Below, in pieces: positions 8,012 through 15,894 of a stretch of DNA of 64,000 nt. The position numbers were made by a program, and so were the translations under genes. The stretch's first letter is position 1. Each line of letters opens with the position of its first letter. The notes under the pieces are model-generated. The model searched no databases. It saw only the letters and a program-made list of their open reading frames with translations, and had not been told where the DNA came from. Source of the stretch: an uncultured Clostridia bacterium (GTDB lineage Bacteria; Bacillota; Clostridia; UBA1381; UBA9506). The DNA lies in contig CAKSBF010000007.1 in assembly GCA_934438075.1 (NCBI GenBank), forward strand, positions 76,773 to 140,772. The letters are read 5' to 3'.

Positions 8012-8097
8012 GTACTCTGTCCTTTTGCCTGAGAGATTAGGGACATTTTGTCCTTTGCACCTTCGGCACTCCATAAAGGAGATTCTCCAGAGTGCTA
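8012..8097 (-). ncRNA. Glycine riboswitch (single aptamer)
   Basis: The minus strand carries the conserved glycine aptamer features in order: CTCTGGAGA, GCCGAAGGTGCAA, CTCTCAGGCAAAAGGACAGAG. The P1 stem pairs ACTCTG with CAGAGT. Only one aptamer is recognisable, not the more usual tandem pair. It lies in the leader of the alanine/glycine symporter gene, the common target of this class, about 70 bases before the start codon. Confidence 0.92.
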
Positions 8098-8156
8098 TCA
8101 GTCTACAGTCATTTTTTTGACTAAATTTCTGTAAACTTCATATAGCGTACCTAAAC

Positions 8157-8185
8157 AGTATATCATTGCCATATTTATTTGTCAA
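8157..8185 (-). promoter_or_regulatory. SigmaA promoter of riboswitch and symporter
   Basis: TTGACA (8185-8180), 17-base spacer, TATACT (8162-8157) on the minus strand; the transcript would start near 8150, upstream of the aptamer. Confidence 0.8.
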
Positions 8186-8226
8186 GGCAAAACTTGAGAA
8201 AAATACTCTTTTTTTGAGTTTATATT

Positions 8227-8715
8227 CTAATAACCGCCCTCACCGCTTAAAGAGTCATCATTTTCAATCCATTCTTCTGTCGAAATAATGCGAAAATCCT
8301 GTGGCGTGTCCCGCACAATAACTTCCTTAATACCTGCATTAATAATCATACGCTTACACATTGCGCAACTGGATGCATTCTCTACAATTTCACCCGTCTG
8401 TGCATCCTTGCCAACCAAATACATAGTCGAACCAATCATGTCGCGCCGCGCTGCACTAATAATGCAATTTGCCTCCGAATGGACCGAACGGCAAAGTTCA
8501 TAACGTTCTCCGCGCGGAATATTCAACTTTACCCGCATGCAGTAACCGAGATCAATACAGTTTTTTCTGCCTCGTGGTGCACCGGTGTAACCCGTTGAAA
8601 TAATCTCATCATTTTTTACTAAAATGGCACCGTAATTGCGGCGAAGGCATGTTCCGCGTCCGGCAACCGTCTGAGCAATATCCAGATAATAGTTAATTTT
8701 ATCTCGTCTGTCCAT
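8227..8715 (-). CDS. Deoxycytidylate (dCMP) deaminase, ComEB type
   Basis: A 162-residue zinc enzyme converting dCMP to dUMP for dTTP synthesis. The zinc site is visible as HSEANCI (His plus catalytic Glu) and SSCAMCKR (two Cys). A further cysteine-bearing insert is NCIDLGYCMR, typical of ComEB-type dCMP deaminases. It is the last gene of a six-gene minus-strand run, about 30 bases after upp, and fits with the pyrimidine salvage role of that neighbour. Allosteric control by dCTP/dTTP is usual in the family but not deducible here. Confidence 0.92.
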   Translation of the reverse strand: MDRRDKINYYLDIAQTVAGRGTCLRRNYGAILVKNDEIISTGYTGAPRGRKNCIDLGYCMRVKLNIPRGERYELCRSVHSEANCIISAARRDMIGSTMYLVGKDAQTGEIVENASSCAMCKRMIINAGIKEVIVRDTPQDFRIISTEEWIENDDSLSGEGGY

Positions 8716-8747
8716 ACGCTCTCCTTCCTATGCATACAATACTGATT

Positions 8748-9377
8748 TTATTTTGTGCCGTACATTCTGTCACCGGCATCTCCAAAACCCGGTACGATGT
8801 AGCCTTTTTCATTCACACCATTATCAATAGCACAAATAAAAATTTCTACCTCCGGATATTTTTCTGCAATAAGCTCTGTCGCTTCCTTAGACGCAATAAG
8901 CCCCATCACCTTAATATCCTTACAACCGCTCTTCTTCAGAAGCTCCACAGCAGTACATACGGAAGCTCCGGTTGCCAGCATAGGTTCTAAAATCACAGCT
9001 GTTGAACGCCCAATATCCGTCGGCAATTTGCAATAATATACCTGCGGCAACAATGTTTCTTTCTGGCGATATACGCCAATATGACCGATTATAATGGAAG
9101 GCATGATATCCTCAATGCCCGTTGCCATAGTAATCCCGGAACGCAAAAGCGGAACCAGCGCCAGCTTTACACCGCTGATAACCTTCGACTTCGTCTCTGC
9201 AATCGGGGTATTAATTGTAATCTCCTTAGTCGGCAAACCGCGCGTCACTTCATACCACATTAACATAGAAATTTCCTTCACCAGTTCCCGAAATTCCTTA
9301 ATTCCCGTCTGATTATCACGCAGCATGGTTATTTTATGCTGTATCAGCGGATGGTTTAACTCCGTTACCTGTGCCAT
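8748..9377 (-). CDS. upp: Uracil phosphoribosyltransferase
   Basis: A 209-residue salvage enzyme making UMP from uracil and PRPP. The N-terminal HPLIQHKITMLRDNQTGIKE is diagnostic of Upp. The PRPP loop appears as VILEPMLATGAS and the uracil-binding C-terminus as DNGVNEKGYIVPGFGDAGDR. It lies 11 bases after rpiB and before the dCMP deaminase gene, so two pyrimidine genes and a pentose phosphate isomerase are likely transcribed together. Confidence 0.97.
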   Translation of the reverse strand: MAQVTELNHPLIQHKITMLRDNQTGIKEFRELVKEISMLMWYEVTRGLPTKEITINTPIAETKSKVISGVKLALVPLLRSGITMATGIEDIMPSIIIGHIGVYRQKETLLPQVYYCKLPTDIGRSTAVILEPMLATGASVCTAVELLKKSGCKDIKVMGLIASKEATELIAEKYPEVEIFICAIDNGVNEKGYIVPGFGDAGDRMYGTK

Positions 9378-9388
9378 ATCTTTTCCTC

Positions 9389-9823
9389 CTACCGTTCCAA
9401 AGCATGTATCTTCTCAATACGTGCCTGATGACGTCCGCCTTCATATTCTGCATTCATATACGCTTTCAAAATTGATTTTGCAAGTTCGCTTCCCGTTACA
9501 CGCCCTCCAAATGCCAAAACATTCGCATTGTTATGCCGTTTTGTCATCTCTGCAGCATATTCCGTTCCTACCAATGCACAGCGAATCCCATCTATCTTAT
9601 TTGCTGCCATGGATATACCAATGCCCGTACCGCAGATTAATATTCCAAATTCGTAATTACCGCTTAACAATTCCTTACAAGTTTTTTCCGCTATATCAGG
9701 ATAATCCACCGAATCCGTACTGTATGTACCACAATCCTTTACCTCTTTCCCTATGGATTGTAAATATTCTATCAAATCTTGTTTTAATTCGAAACCGCCG
9801 TGGTCACATCCGATTACAATCAT
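9389..9823 (-). CDS. rpiB: Ribose-5-phosphate isomerase B
   Basis: A 144-residue RpiB/LacAB-fold isomerase interconverting ribose-5-P and ribulose-5-P. IGCDHGGFELK at the N-terminus, CGTYSTDSVDYPD, the CGTGIGISMAANK phosphate/catalytic loop with its Cys, and RCALVGTEY are all present. The start overlaps the tsaB stop by 4 bases (ATGA), so translation is probably coupled. With the split transketolase at the right end of the window it supports a non-oxidative pentose phosphate route. Confidence 0.95.
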   Translation of the reverse strand: MIVIGCDHGGFELKQDLIEYLQSIGKEVKDCGTYSTDSVDYPDIAEKTCKELLSGNYEFGILICGTGIGISMAANKIDGIRCALVGTEYAAEMTKRHNNANVLAFGGRVTGSELAKSILKAYMNAEYEGGRHQARIEKIHALER

Positions 9824-10527
9824 TTCTCATTTCCTCCATGTTTTTCTTGATATTCTCTCTCCGCCTGTGAAACCCGAAGATAAAGCGGCGAAATGCTGTC
9901 ATAGCGTTCCCAACCGCTTTGCTCCTGCCTTTTTTCCGCAAGCAAAGTCATATTGGCAGCGGATATAATATGCTGACGAGGTGCCGCAAAACATGCATTG
10001 TCTCCTAAGTCCCGACACAACAGTTCCCGATGCAGCAATGCTCCGTCGCCAACAAACAAACAATGCTTTCCCTTTAGTTTTAAAGAAAGCTCTGCAATTG
10101 TCATAACTGACGGAGAAAACTGTTCCTGCATATTTTCATTGTCTATGCTGTAAGCAGCGCAAAAAACTTCATCAACTCTGGCAAAAATCACAGGGACAAT
10201 CAAACCGTCAAACGAACCGCAGCCAAAAGCAAGCGTTTCCAAACTGTTTACCGTCAGTACCGGCTTTGCAAGCGCCTGCGCGAACCCCTTCACCGTTGCC
10301 GCACCAATGCGCACTCCCGTAAAAGAACCGGGACCCACGCCACAGACAAAGCCATCCATATCACTCATTTCATATTCCGCATCTGCAAGCATTTGTTCCA
10401 CCATTGGCAGCATACGCGCAGAATGTGTCTTCTTTTGATTTAACATGTATTCGCAAATTATACTGCCATCCTTCACAACAGCCGCACCGGCAGCCTGTGA
10501 AGACGTATCAATTCCCAACAAAAGCAT
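9820..10527 (-). CDS. tsaB: tRNA threonylcarbamoyladenosine synthesis protein TsaB
   Basis: A 235-residue ASKHA-fold protein that partners TsaD and TsaE to make t6A37 in ANN-decoding tRNAs. MLLLGIDTSSQAAGAAVV is the typical opening, and MDGFVCGVGPGSFTGVRIG the conserved core. TsaB lacks catalysis itself and works as the scaffold of TsaD. It lies 1 base after tsaE and overlaps rpiB by 4 bases. TsaD is not in the window; the frequent third neighbour rimI is also missing here. Confidence 0.93.
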   Translation of the reverse strand: MLLLGIDTSSQAAGAAVVKDGSIICEYMLNQKKTHSARMLPMVEQMLADAEYEMSDMDGFVCGVGPGSFTGVRIGAATVKGFAQALAKPVLTVNSLETLAFGCGSFDGLIVPVIFARVDEVFCAAYSIDNENMQEQFSPSVMTIAELSLKLKGKHCLFVGDGALLHRELLCRDLGDNACFAAPRQHIISAANMTLLAEKRQEQSGWERYDSISPLYLRVSQAEREYQEKHGGNEK

Positions 10528-10528
10528 T

Positions 10529-10963
10529 TTAAAAAGGCTCCTCTATCATAATCATTCTCGCGTCATCACCGTTTGCCGCAAAGCGCGAAATTGTCACACG
10601 AAAACAATGCTTCGGCAAAAAATCAGGAACATTTTCCGGCCATTCAATCAAGCATATTGCATCCTCGTTCAGATAGTCGTCAAAACCGATTTCAATCAGT
10701 TCATCCTGCTCTTCCAAACGATACATATCAAAATGATATATATTTGTTCCATCTGCCGAAGTGTATTCATTTACAATTGTAAAAGTGGGACTGTTGACTA
10801 TTTCCGTTACACCAAAAAAATCACACACGCCTTTGGTAAACACTGTCTTCCCTACACCCAAATCACCCGAAAGACAAACAACATCTCCCTTTTTCAATTC
10901 AGACGCAAATTGTTTTGCAAGCAAAAAAGTATCTTTTTCACCGCTCGTTTGATACTGCTTCAT
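10529..10963 (-). CDS. tsaE: tRNA threonylcarbamoyladenosine synthesis ATPase TsaE
   Basis: A 144-residue P-loop ATPase that drives turnover of the TsaBD complex. The Walker A loop is LSGDLGVGKTVFTKG, a threonine-rich switch region NSPTFTIVNEY follows, and IYHFDMYRL and CLIEWPENV are the other family signatures. It directly precedes tsaB (1-base gap) and follows the anchored Pro-rich protein by 2 bases, forming one tight operon. Confidence 0.95.
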   Translation of the reverse strand: MKQYQTSGEKDTFLLAKQFASELKKGDVVCLSGDLGVGKTVFTKGVCDFFGVTEIVNSPTFTIVNEYTSADGTNIYHFDMYRLEEQDELIEIGFDDYLNEDAICLIEWPENVPDFLPKHCFRVTISRFAANGDDARMIMIEEPF

Positions 10964-10965
10964 TT

Positions 10966-11496
10966 CTATTCTTCACCGCCCGCAGCCGGAGCAACCGGTT
11001 TAATCGGTGCTTTCGTTGCCGGCGCTTGTGTTGGCTCAGCCGGCTTCGGCGTAGGTTCTTTGGTAGGCGCCGCAGTCTTTACCTCCGGCTTTTGTGTCGG
11101 AGCTTTGGTAGGCGCTGCCGGTTTCTGTGTAGCCACAGGCTTTGACGTACTTGAAGAAGGCTTCGACGTTGCAATCGGCGCTTGAGTACTGATACTGCCC
11201 TTTGCAATCTCCTCTTCCAGTTCTTTAATTTTTCTATCTTTTTCTTCTACTAAAACAATCAATTCTTTTTTCGATAGCTTTTTCAAATCAACTGCAGGCG
11301 TTGCAGATGCCGATGCAGACGCTGCCGGCACGCCCGAAGCCGTCGCAACATCCGGCTCCTGATTGGAACGCAAAGACATTGAAGTAATCCAGAAGGATAA
11401 GAAAAACAACGCAATTAACAATACAATAACACCCAGCACCAGCAAAAACTTTTTGCCACCGCTCATGGATTTTTTCCCATATTTTGATTTAGCCAT
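10966..11496 (-). CDS. Membrane-anchored Pro/Thr/Lys-rich protein (hypothetical)
   Basis: A 176-residue protein of unknown function. After a basic N-terminus (KSKYGKKSMSGGKK) comes one hydrophobic helix (FLLVLGVIVLLIALFFLSFW), then an Ala/Ser-rich linker, a short charged coiled-coil-like stretch (ELIVLVEEKDRKIKELEEEI) and a repetitive C-terminus built from TKAP, TQKPE, PTKEPTPKP-type units. That layout suggests a single-pass protein with an extended, possibly wall-spanning tail. GGGAGG precedes the ATG at 11496; the longer frame to 11556 lacks one. It is the promoter-proximal gene of the tsaE-tsaB-rpiB-upp-dCMP deaminase operon. Confidence 0.7.
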   Translation of the reverse strand: MAKSKYGKKSMSGGKKFLLVLGVIVLLIALFFLSFWITSMSLRSNQEPDVATASGVPAASASASATPAVDLKKLSKKELIVLVEEKDRKIKELEEEIAKGSISTQAPIATSKPSSSTSKPVATQKPAAPTKAPTQKPEVKTAAPTKEPTPKPAEPTQAPATKAPIKPVAPAAGGEE

Positions 11497-11591
11497 AATT
11501 ACCTCCCGTAATCTTAAAACATGTAGCATGTGTTTCTGCAATCTCCACATCGCCACATTAATTTTCTGAATCTACAAGCAAGAATATGATT

Positions 11592-11620
11592 ATTGTATCA
11601 CATTCTATATAAAAAGTAAA
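11592..11620 (-). promoter_or_regulatory. SigmaA promoter of the tsaE/tsaB/rpiB/upp operon
   Basis: TTTACT (11620-11615), 17-base spacer, TACAAT (11597-11592) on the minus strand, about 95 bases before the first start codon. It diverges from the luxS promoter. Confidence 0.6.
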
Positions 11621-11645
11621 GAAAAACCGTTTTATAATGTTTTTT

Positions 11646-11674
11646 TTGACATTTTTACAAAGATGGTGTAAAAT
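11646..11674 (+). promoter_or_regulatory. SigmaA promoter of luxS
   Basis: TTGACA (11646-11651), 17-base spacer, TAAAAT (11669-11674); about 75 bases before the luxS ATG. No S-box or other riboswitch was recognised in the leader. Confidence 0.75.
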
Positions 11675-11749
11675 AGATGTCACAGAAAGGGTGTACAAAA
11701 ATTATTTTCGATATAAATGTTCTGTTATATATTAAAAAGGAGAAACATC

Positions 11750-12208
11750 ATGCAAAAGATATCCAGTTTTACCGTTGATCATTATAAATTGGACGCAGGA
11801 ATATATATTTCACGTATTGACGGTGATATTACAACCTATGACCTGCGCACAAAAAAGCCGTATGTTGATGAAATTATGGACAATTCCACCTGCCATACCG
11901 TAGAGCATATGTTTGCTACTTTAATTCGAAACGGCGCATTGAAAGATCAAATTATTTATTTTGGTCCCATGGGATGCCAAACAGGATTCTATCTGCTGGT
12001 ACGTGACGCAAAACATACCGAAGTGCTGGTCGAAGTGAAACGTGTGATAAAAGAAATTACAGAATATAACGGTGAAGTTTTCGGAAATTCCGAAAAAGAA
12101 TGCGGCAATTGCCATAATCTGGACTTAGCAAAAGCCAAATTGCTCTGCGAAGAATATTTAAAGATAATTTCTGCCAAGACAGAACATGATTTATACTATA
12201 AAATGTAA
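11750..12208 (+). CDS. luxS: S-ribosylhomocysteine lyase
   Basis: A 152-residue iron/zinc enzyme cleaving S-ribosylhomocysteine to homocysteine and DPD, the AI-2 precursor. The metal site HTVEH lies in STCHTVEHMFATLIRN and the third ligand and active site region are in ECGNCHNLDLAKAK. The N-terminal FTVDHYKLDAGIYISR matches the family. AAGGAG precedes the ATG at 11750; the frame begins earlier at 11717 without a ribosome site. It is monocistronic with its own promoter. No pfs/mtnN lies nearby, so the role in methyl-cycle detoxification versus signalling cannot be told. Confidence 0.96.
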   Translation: MQKISSFTVDHYKLDAGIYISRIDGDITTYDLRTKKPYVDEIMDNSTCHTVEHMFATLIRNGALKDQIIYFGPMGCQTGFYLLVRDAKHTEVLVEVKRVIKEITEYNGEVFGNSEKECGNCHNLDLAKAKLLCEEYLKIISAKTEHDLYYKM

Positions 12209-12256
12209 TTTTATGCATAAAAACGAATAAAAATTAAATAAAAATGAGAAAACCTC

Positions 12257-12285
12257 TTTACGAATCCAATTTTTTATAGTAAAAT
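12257..12285 (+). promoter_or_regulatory. Possible sigmaA promoter of the amino acid ABC operon
   Basis: TTTACG, 17-base spacer, TAAAAT (12280-12285); about 70 bases before the substrate-binding protein start. The -35 is weak. Confidence 0.45.
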
Positions 12286-12356
12286 ATAGCAAAGCGGTTA
12301 AATTTATTTTATAAAATGATATGCCGCTGCACATTTAATACAAAGGGGATATGACA

Positions 12357-13145
12357 ATGAAAAACATTTGGAAAGTTTTCGCACTGGTCTTTGCTGCTGC
12401 GATCGTTATGACTGCCTGCAACAAAGCACCGACTTCCGGTAACGCTGACTCTTCGGATTTGGCATACATTCAAAACAAAGGTGAAATGATAGTCGGCATC
12501 ACCGAATACGAGCCGATGAACTACCAAGAGAATGGCAAATGGACCGGTTTTGACACAGAATTTGCTGAGCTTGTAGCAGAAAAACTCGGCGTAAAAGCAA
12601 AATTTATTGTTATTGATTGGGATAATAAGATTCCTGAACTTGACTCTAAAGCCATCGACTGTGTATGGAACGGCATGACTTTGACTCCTGAGGTAACAAG
12701 CAGCATGAATTGTACCGATCCCTATGTTGTAAATGCACAGGTTTTAGTTGCCAAAGCAGATAAAATCGACAGTTACAAAACCGTTGAAGATATCAAGGAC
12801 TTAAAGCTTGTTGCTGAAGCGGGCTCTGCCGGCGAAAAAGCAATTACAGAAGCAGGCTATAACTGCACTGCTGTCACAGCTCAATCGGATGCGCTGCTCG
12901 AAGTTTCCTCCGGTGCTGCAGATGCATGTGTTATCGACATTACCATGGCAAAGGCAATGACCGGCGAAGGCACAAGCTATGCAAATCTTGCTGCTGGTTT
13001 TTCGCTTACCTCTGAAAACTACGGCATTGGTTTCAGAAAAGGTTCGGATATGACCGAAAAAGTAAACAGCATCATCAAAGATTTAAAGGCAGATGGTTCT
13101 TTGAAAAAACTTGCTGACAAATATGAATTAACCTTGGCTGAATAA
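12357..13145 (+). CDS. Amino acid ABC transporter substrate-binding lipoprotein
   Basis: A 262-residue periplasmic-binding-fold lipoprotein (SBP_bac_3 family) for polar amino acids. The signal peptide MKNIWKVFALVFAAAIVMTAC ends at a lipobox cysteine. Family marks follow: GEMIVGITEYEPMNYQENGK, WTGFDTEFAELVAEKLG, CVWNGMTLTPE and a late GIGFRKGSD. The ATG at 12357 is 8 bases after AGGGG; an ATG two codons earlier is too close to it. The permease and ATPase genes follow, separated by a hairpin likely to keep this binding protein more abundant. Cystine or another polar amino acid is a guess. Confidence 0.92.
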   Translation: MKNIWKVFALVFAAAIVMTACNKAPTSGNADSSDLAYIQNKGEMIVGITEYEPMNYQENGKWTGFDTEFAELVAEKLGVKAKFIVIDWDNKIPELDSKAIDCVWNGMTLTPEVTSSMNCTDPYVVNAQVLVAKADKIDSYKTVEDIKDLKLVAEAGSAGEKAITEAGYNCTAVTAQSDALLEVSSGAADACVIDITMAKAMTGEGTSYANLAAGFSLTSENYGIGFRKGSDMTEKVNSIIKDLKADGSLKKLADKYELTLAE

Positions 13146-13168
13146 TATTTTTCGCAAATACCGAAAGC

Positions 13169-13197
13169 CGGAGGCTGCTAAAGTCACGCAGCCTCCG
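13169..13197 (+). terminator. Intercistronic hairpin between binding protein and permease
   Basis: CGGAGGCTGC (13169-13178) and GCAGCCTCCG (13188-13197) form a 10-bp stem, 9-base loop, followed by TTTCTT. It probably ends part of the transcripts or protects the binding-protein mRNA, giving the usual excess of binding protein over permease. Confidence 0.6.
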
Positions 13198-13227
13198 TTT
13201 CTTGCGATATGGAGGTTGTTTTTCTTT

Positions 13228-13923
13228 ATGTTTTGGACTGTAACACTATCACTGCTGGAGGGCTTTGGCGTCACCGTAAAAATTTTTATATTGACGCTTT
13301 TGTTTGCATTGCCCATTGGCCTTATCATGAGCTTTGGTTCAATGAGTAAATTTAAACCGCTGAAGTGGCTGATAAAATTTTTTGTGTGGATAATCCGCGG
13401 AACACCGCTGATGTTGCAGCTTATCGTTATCTATTATGGTCCCGGTTTAATAGCCGGTTGGGCACAGTCTCTCGGTTATTCTAACATCCTGGTGAACTGG
13501 ATGGCTTCCTGGACAGTGCCCGAAAGATTTTTCGCGGTAATGGTTGCCTTTATTATCAATTATTCCTGTTACTTCTCCGAAATATACCGCGGCGGTATTG
13601 AAAGCATGTCGCGCGGCCAATATGAGGCGGGTCAGGTTTTAGGCTTTACCAAAGTACAGGTATTCTTTAAAATAATCTTAATCCAGGTAATCAAAAAAAT
13701 TGTACCTGCAATGAGCAACGAAATTATTACCTTAGTAAAGGATACATCACTTGCCAGAATTATTGCTGTTTACGAAATCATATGGTCGGCACAGGTATTT
13801 ATTAAACGCGGCGGTCTGCTTTGGCCTCTTCTCTACACCGGTTTATTTTATTTGCTGTTTTGCGGTCTGCTCACAGTTTTATTTGGATTCATTGAGAAGA
13901 AGCTTGATTATTACAAAGGGTAA
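13228..13923 (+). CDS. Amino acid ABC transporter permease
   Basis: A 231-residue inner-membrane permease of the HisM/GlnP type (BPD_transp_1). FGVTVKIFILTLLFALPIG forms the first helix region, WIIRGTPLMLQLIVIYYG is the family signature after it, and the EAA loop is seen as QYEAGQVLGFTKVQVFFKII. About five membrane segments. The ATG at 13228 lies 12 bases after GGAGG; a TTG directly after the GGAGG is too close. It is followed by the ATPase after 12 bases. Confidence 0.93.
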   Translation: MFWTVTLSLLEGFGVTVKIFILTLLFALPIGLIMSFGSMSKFKPLKWLIKFFVWIIRGTPLMLQLIVIYYGPGLIAGWAQSLGYSNILVNWMASWTVPERFFAVMVAFIINYSCYFSEIYRGGIESMSRGQYEAGQVLGFTKVQVFFKIILIQVIKKIVPAMSNEIITLVKDTSLARIIAVYEIIWSAQVFIKRGGLLWPLLYTGLFYLLFCGLLTVLFGFIEKKLDYYKG

Positions 13924-13935
13924 GGAGATGCTGTT

Positions 13936-14682
13936 ATGCTGGTGTTAGAGGCTAAAAACATAAAGAAAAATTTTGGAAAACTTGAAGTGCTGAAAGGTAT
14001 TGATCTTTCAATAGCCAAAGGAGATGTAATTGCCATTATCGGCCCATCAGGCTCCGGCAAAAGCACCTTCCTGCGATGCCTGATTAATTTAGAAAAAGTG
14101 AATGATGGCGATCTTACCATTCACGGTGAGCCCGTCATTAAAAACGGTACTTATATCAAAACACAGCAGGCTAAGGATGCTTTTAAAAGATTGGGAATGG
14201 TATTTCAGAATTTTAACCTGTTCCCGCATATGTCTGTCATGGAAAATATTATTTCTGCTCCGGTTTCTGTTAAAAAAATGCCTCAAAATGAGGCAAAAGA
14301 GCTGGCTCGCCAGCTTTTGGCGCAAATCGGTCTTTCCGATAAAGAAAATGCCTATCCGTTTGAATTGTCAGGCGGTCAGCAACAGCGCGTAGCCATTGCT
14401 CGTGCACTTGCATTAAAACCGGATATTTTGCTGTTTGACGAGCCTACCTCTGCACTTGACCCAGAAATGGTCGGCGACGTTCTCGCCGTTATGCGGGAAT
14501 TGGCACAGGAGGGCATGACAATGGCTGTTGTCACGCACGAAATGGGCTTTGCAAAAGAAGTTGCTGATCACGTTATTTTTATGGACGGCGGTCAAATTAT
14601 GGAAAGCGGTACACCGAAAAACATTTTTGACAATCCGCAAAATTTGAGAACTAAAACTTTTTTAAGCAAGGTACTCTCATAA
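13936..14682 (+). CDS. Amino acid ABC transporter ATP-binding protein
   Basis: A 248-residue ATPase of the GlnQ/HisP class that energises import through the preceding permease. Walker A GPSGSGKST, Q-loop VFQNFNLFPH, signature LSGGQQQR, Walker B ILLFDEPTSALDPE and the H-loop VTHEMGFA are all intact. It is the last gene of the three-gene operon and is followed by a strong terminator. Confidence 0.96.
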   Translation: MLVLEAKNIKKNFGKLEVLKGIDLSIAKGDVIAIIGPSGSGKSTFLRCLINLEKVNDGDLTIHGEPVIKNGTYIKTQQAKDAFKRLGMVFQNFNLFPHMSVMENIISAPVSVKKMPQNEAKELARQLLAQIGLSDKENAYPFELSGGQQQRVAIARALALKPDILLFDEPTSALDPEMVGDVLAVMRELAQEGMTMAVVTHEMGFAKEVADHVIFMDGGQIMESGTPKNIFDNPQNLRTKTFLSKVLS

Positions 14683-14698
14683 GATATTGCACAATCCA

Positions 14699-14742
14699 TA
14701 AACCGTTTTTGTTTTGTTGCGAAACAAAAACGGTTTATTTTC
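14699..14742 (+). terminator. Terminator of the amino acid ABC operon
   Basis: A perfect 16-bp inverted repeat (14699-14714 with 14722-14737), 7-base loop, arms TAAACCGTTTTTGTTT and complement, followed by TTTTC. Confidence 0.85.
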
Positions 14743-14809
14743 ACTTTTGCAAGAAAATACGATTATTTATATAAAAAAATATAAATTTTGAAATTATGTC
14801 ATAATAATC

Positions 14810-14838
14810 TTGAAAAATGTATTGCTTTATGATAGAAT
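14810..14838 (+). promoter_or_regulatory. SigmaA promoter of the DUF2232-gdpP operon
   Basis: TTGAAA (14810-14815), 17-base spacer, TAGAAT (14833-14838), about 38 bases before the TTG start of the first gene. Confidence 0.6.
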
Positions 14839-14876
14839 AAAATTTATTTCATAAGTATATAATGGGAGGAACTGTT

Positions 14877-15860
14877 TTGACGAATAAAAATATAAAAACA
14901 TATTTGCTGACCTGTGCAGCTATTGTGTTACTGGCTGCAATCTCTTGTTTCCTTGGTGGAATTGTACAGCTTGCTGCCGGAATATTAATTTCAGTTCTGC
15001 TCGGTTTGCAAACAGTAAAATATCATTACGGCTATGTTGTTTCGTCCGCACTTCTGCTGTTTTTAGTGCCCTTGGTCATAACGGCACTTCTCTCCGGCAC
15101 GGATTTTAGCAGTGTAATTGTTTATACTGTATTGCTGACCTTTCCTATAATACTGATGGGATTAACGTTAGGTTTTTCAGCAAACATGAAGATTTCATTT
15201 TATAAAACCGTTGTGATTCTTGCAGTAATTTACTTAGCCGGTACTGTCACAAATATGAAAATTTTGAGCAGTACTTCATCTGCCTTCAATATTGAAAACA
15301 TTATTGCTGATTCTATCGGTCAATTTCAGACCATGCTTGATTCGGTTTACAGCAGCAACCCGGATGCGCTTAATTTAATCAGCACTTTACTGGGCGATAT
15401 TGCCAAAATGATGCTTACCCTTACACCGGCTGTTTTTACTTTGCTCAGCATGGGCATAGCGTTTATATGCAGTATGATTTTTAAAACATTCTGCCTAAAG
15501 CAGCAGATAGACATCAGCTTTTGGCCACCATTTTATAAATTGCGCGCTGACAGATTTGTCTCTGTGCTTTTCTTAGTTATTTTTATTATTAACACTTTTG
15601 CACCGGATGGTTTGTTTGCCGATCTGACCCTAAACGTAATCGTTATACTCAGCGGTATATTTCTTTTATTTGGATTGTCATTTCTGGACTGGACATTGCG
15701 CAGCCGCGGTATGAAGCGTTTACCGCGCCGCTTGATTTTAATTGCCTGCGTGCCGCTCTGTACCTCATTTTTCATGTTACCGCTGCTGATACTTGTTTCG
15801 TTGGGAATGATTGACGGTCTTCTTAACTTTCGCACGCGCAAACCGCCGAGAGCATTTTAA
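14877..15860 (+). CDS. DUF2232 (YybS-like) membrane protein
   Basis: A 327-residue polytopic protein with about eight hydrophobic segments, of the DUF2232/YybS family. Family members are usually found just upstream of gdpP and rplI, exactly as here, and the function is not established. The N-terminus after a TTG start is MTNKNIKTYLLTCAAIVLL; GGGAGG lies 7 bases before that TTG, and the ATG at 14862 overlaps the ribosome site. A loop with SAFNIENIIADSIGQFQTML lies mid-protein. The short gap to gdpP supports co-transcription. Confidence 0.82.
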   Translation: MTNKNIKTYLLTCAAIVLLAAISCFLGGIVQLAAGILISVLLGLQTVKYHYGYVVSSALLLFLVPLVITALLSGTDFSSVIVYTVLLTFPIILMGLTLGFSANMKISFYKTVVILAVIYLAGTVTNMKILSSTSSAFNIENIIADSIGQFQTMLDSVYSSNPDALNLISTLLGDIAKMMLTLTPAVFTLLSMGIAFICSMIFKTFCLKQQIDISFWPPFYKLRADRFVSVLFLVIFIINTFAPDGLFADLTLNVIVILSGIFLLFGLSFLDWTLRSRGMKRLPRRLILIACVPLCTSFFMLPLLILVSLGMIDGLLNFRTRKPPRAF

Positions 15861-15894
15861 CCGATATTGCATTGTTTTGAAAAGAGGAAAAGAT

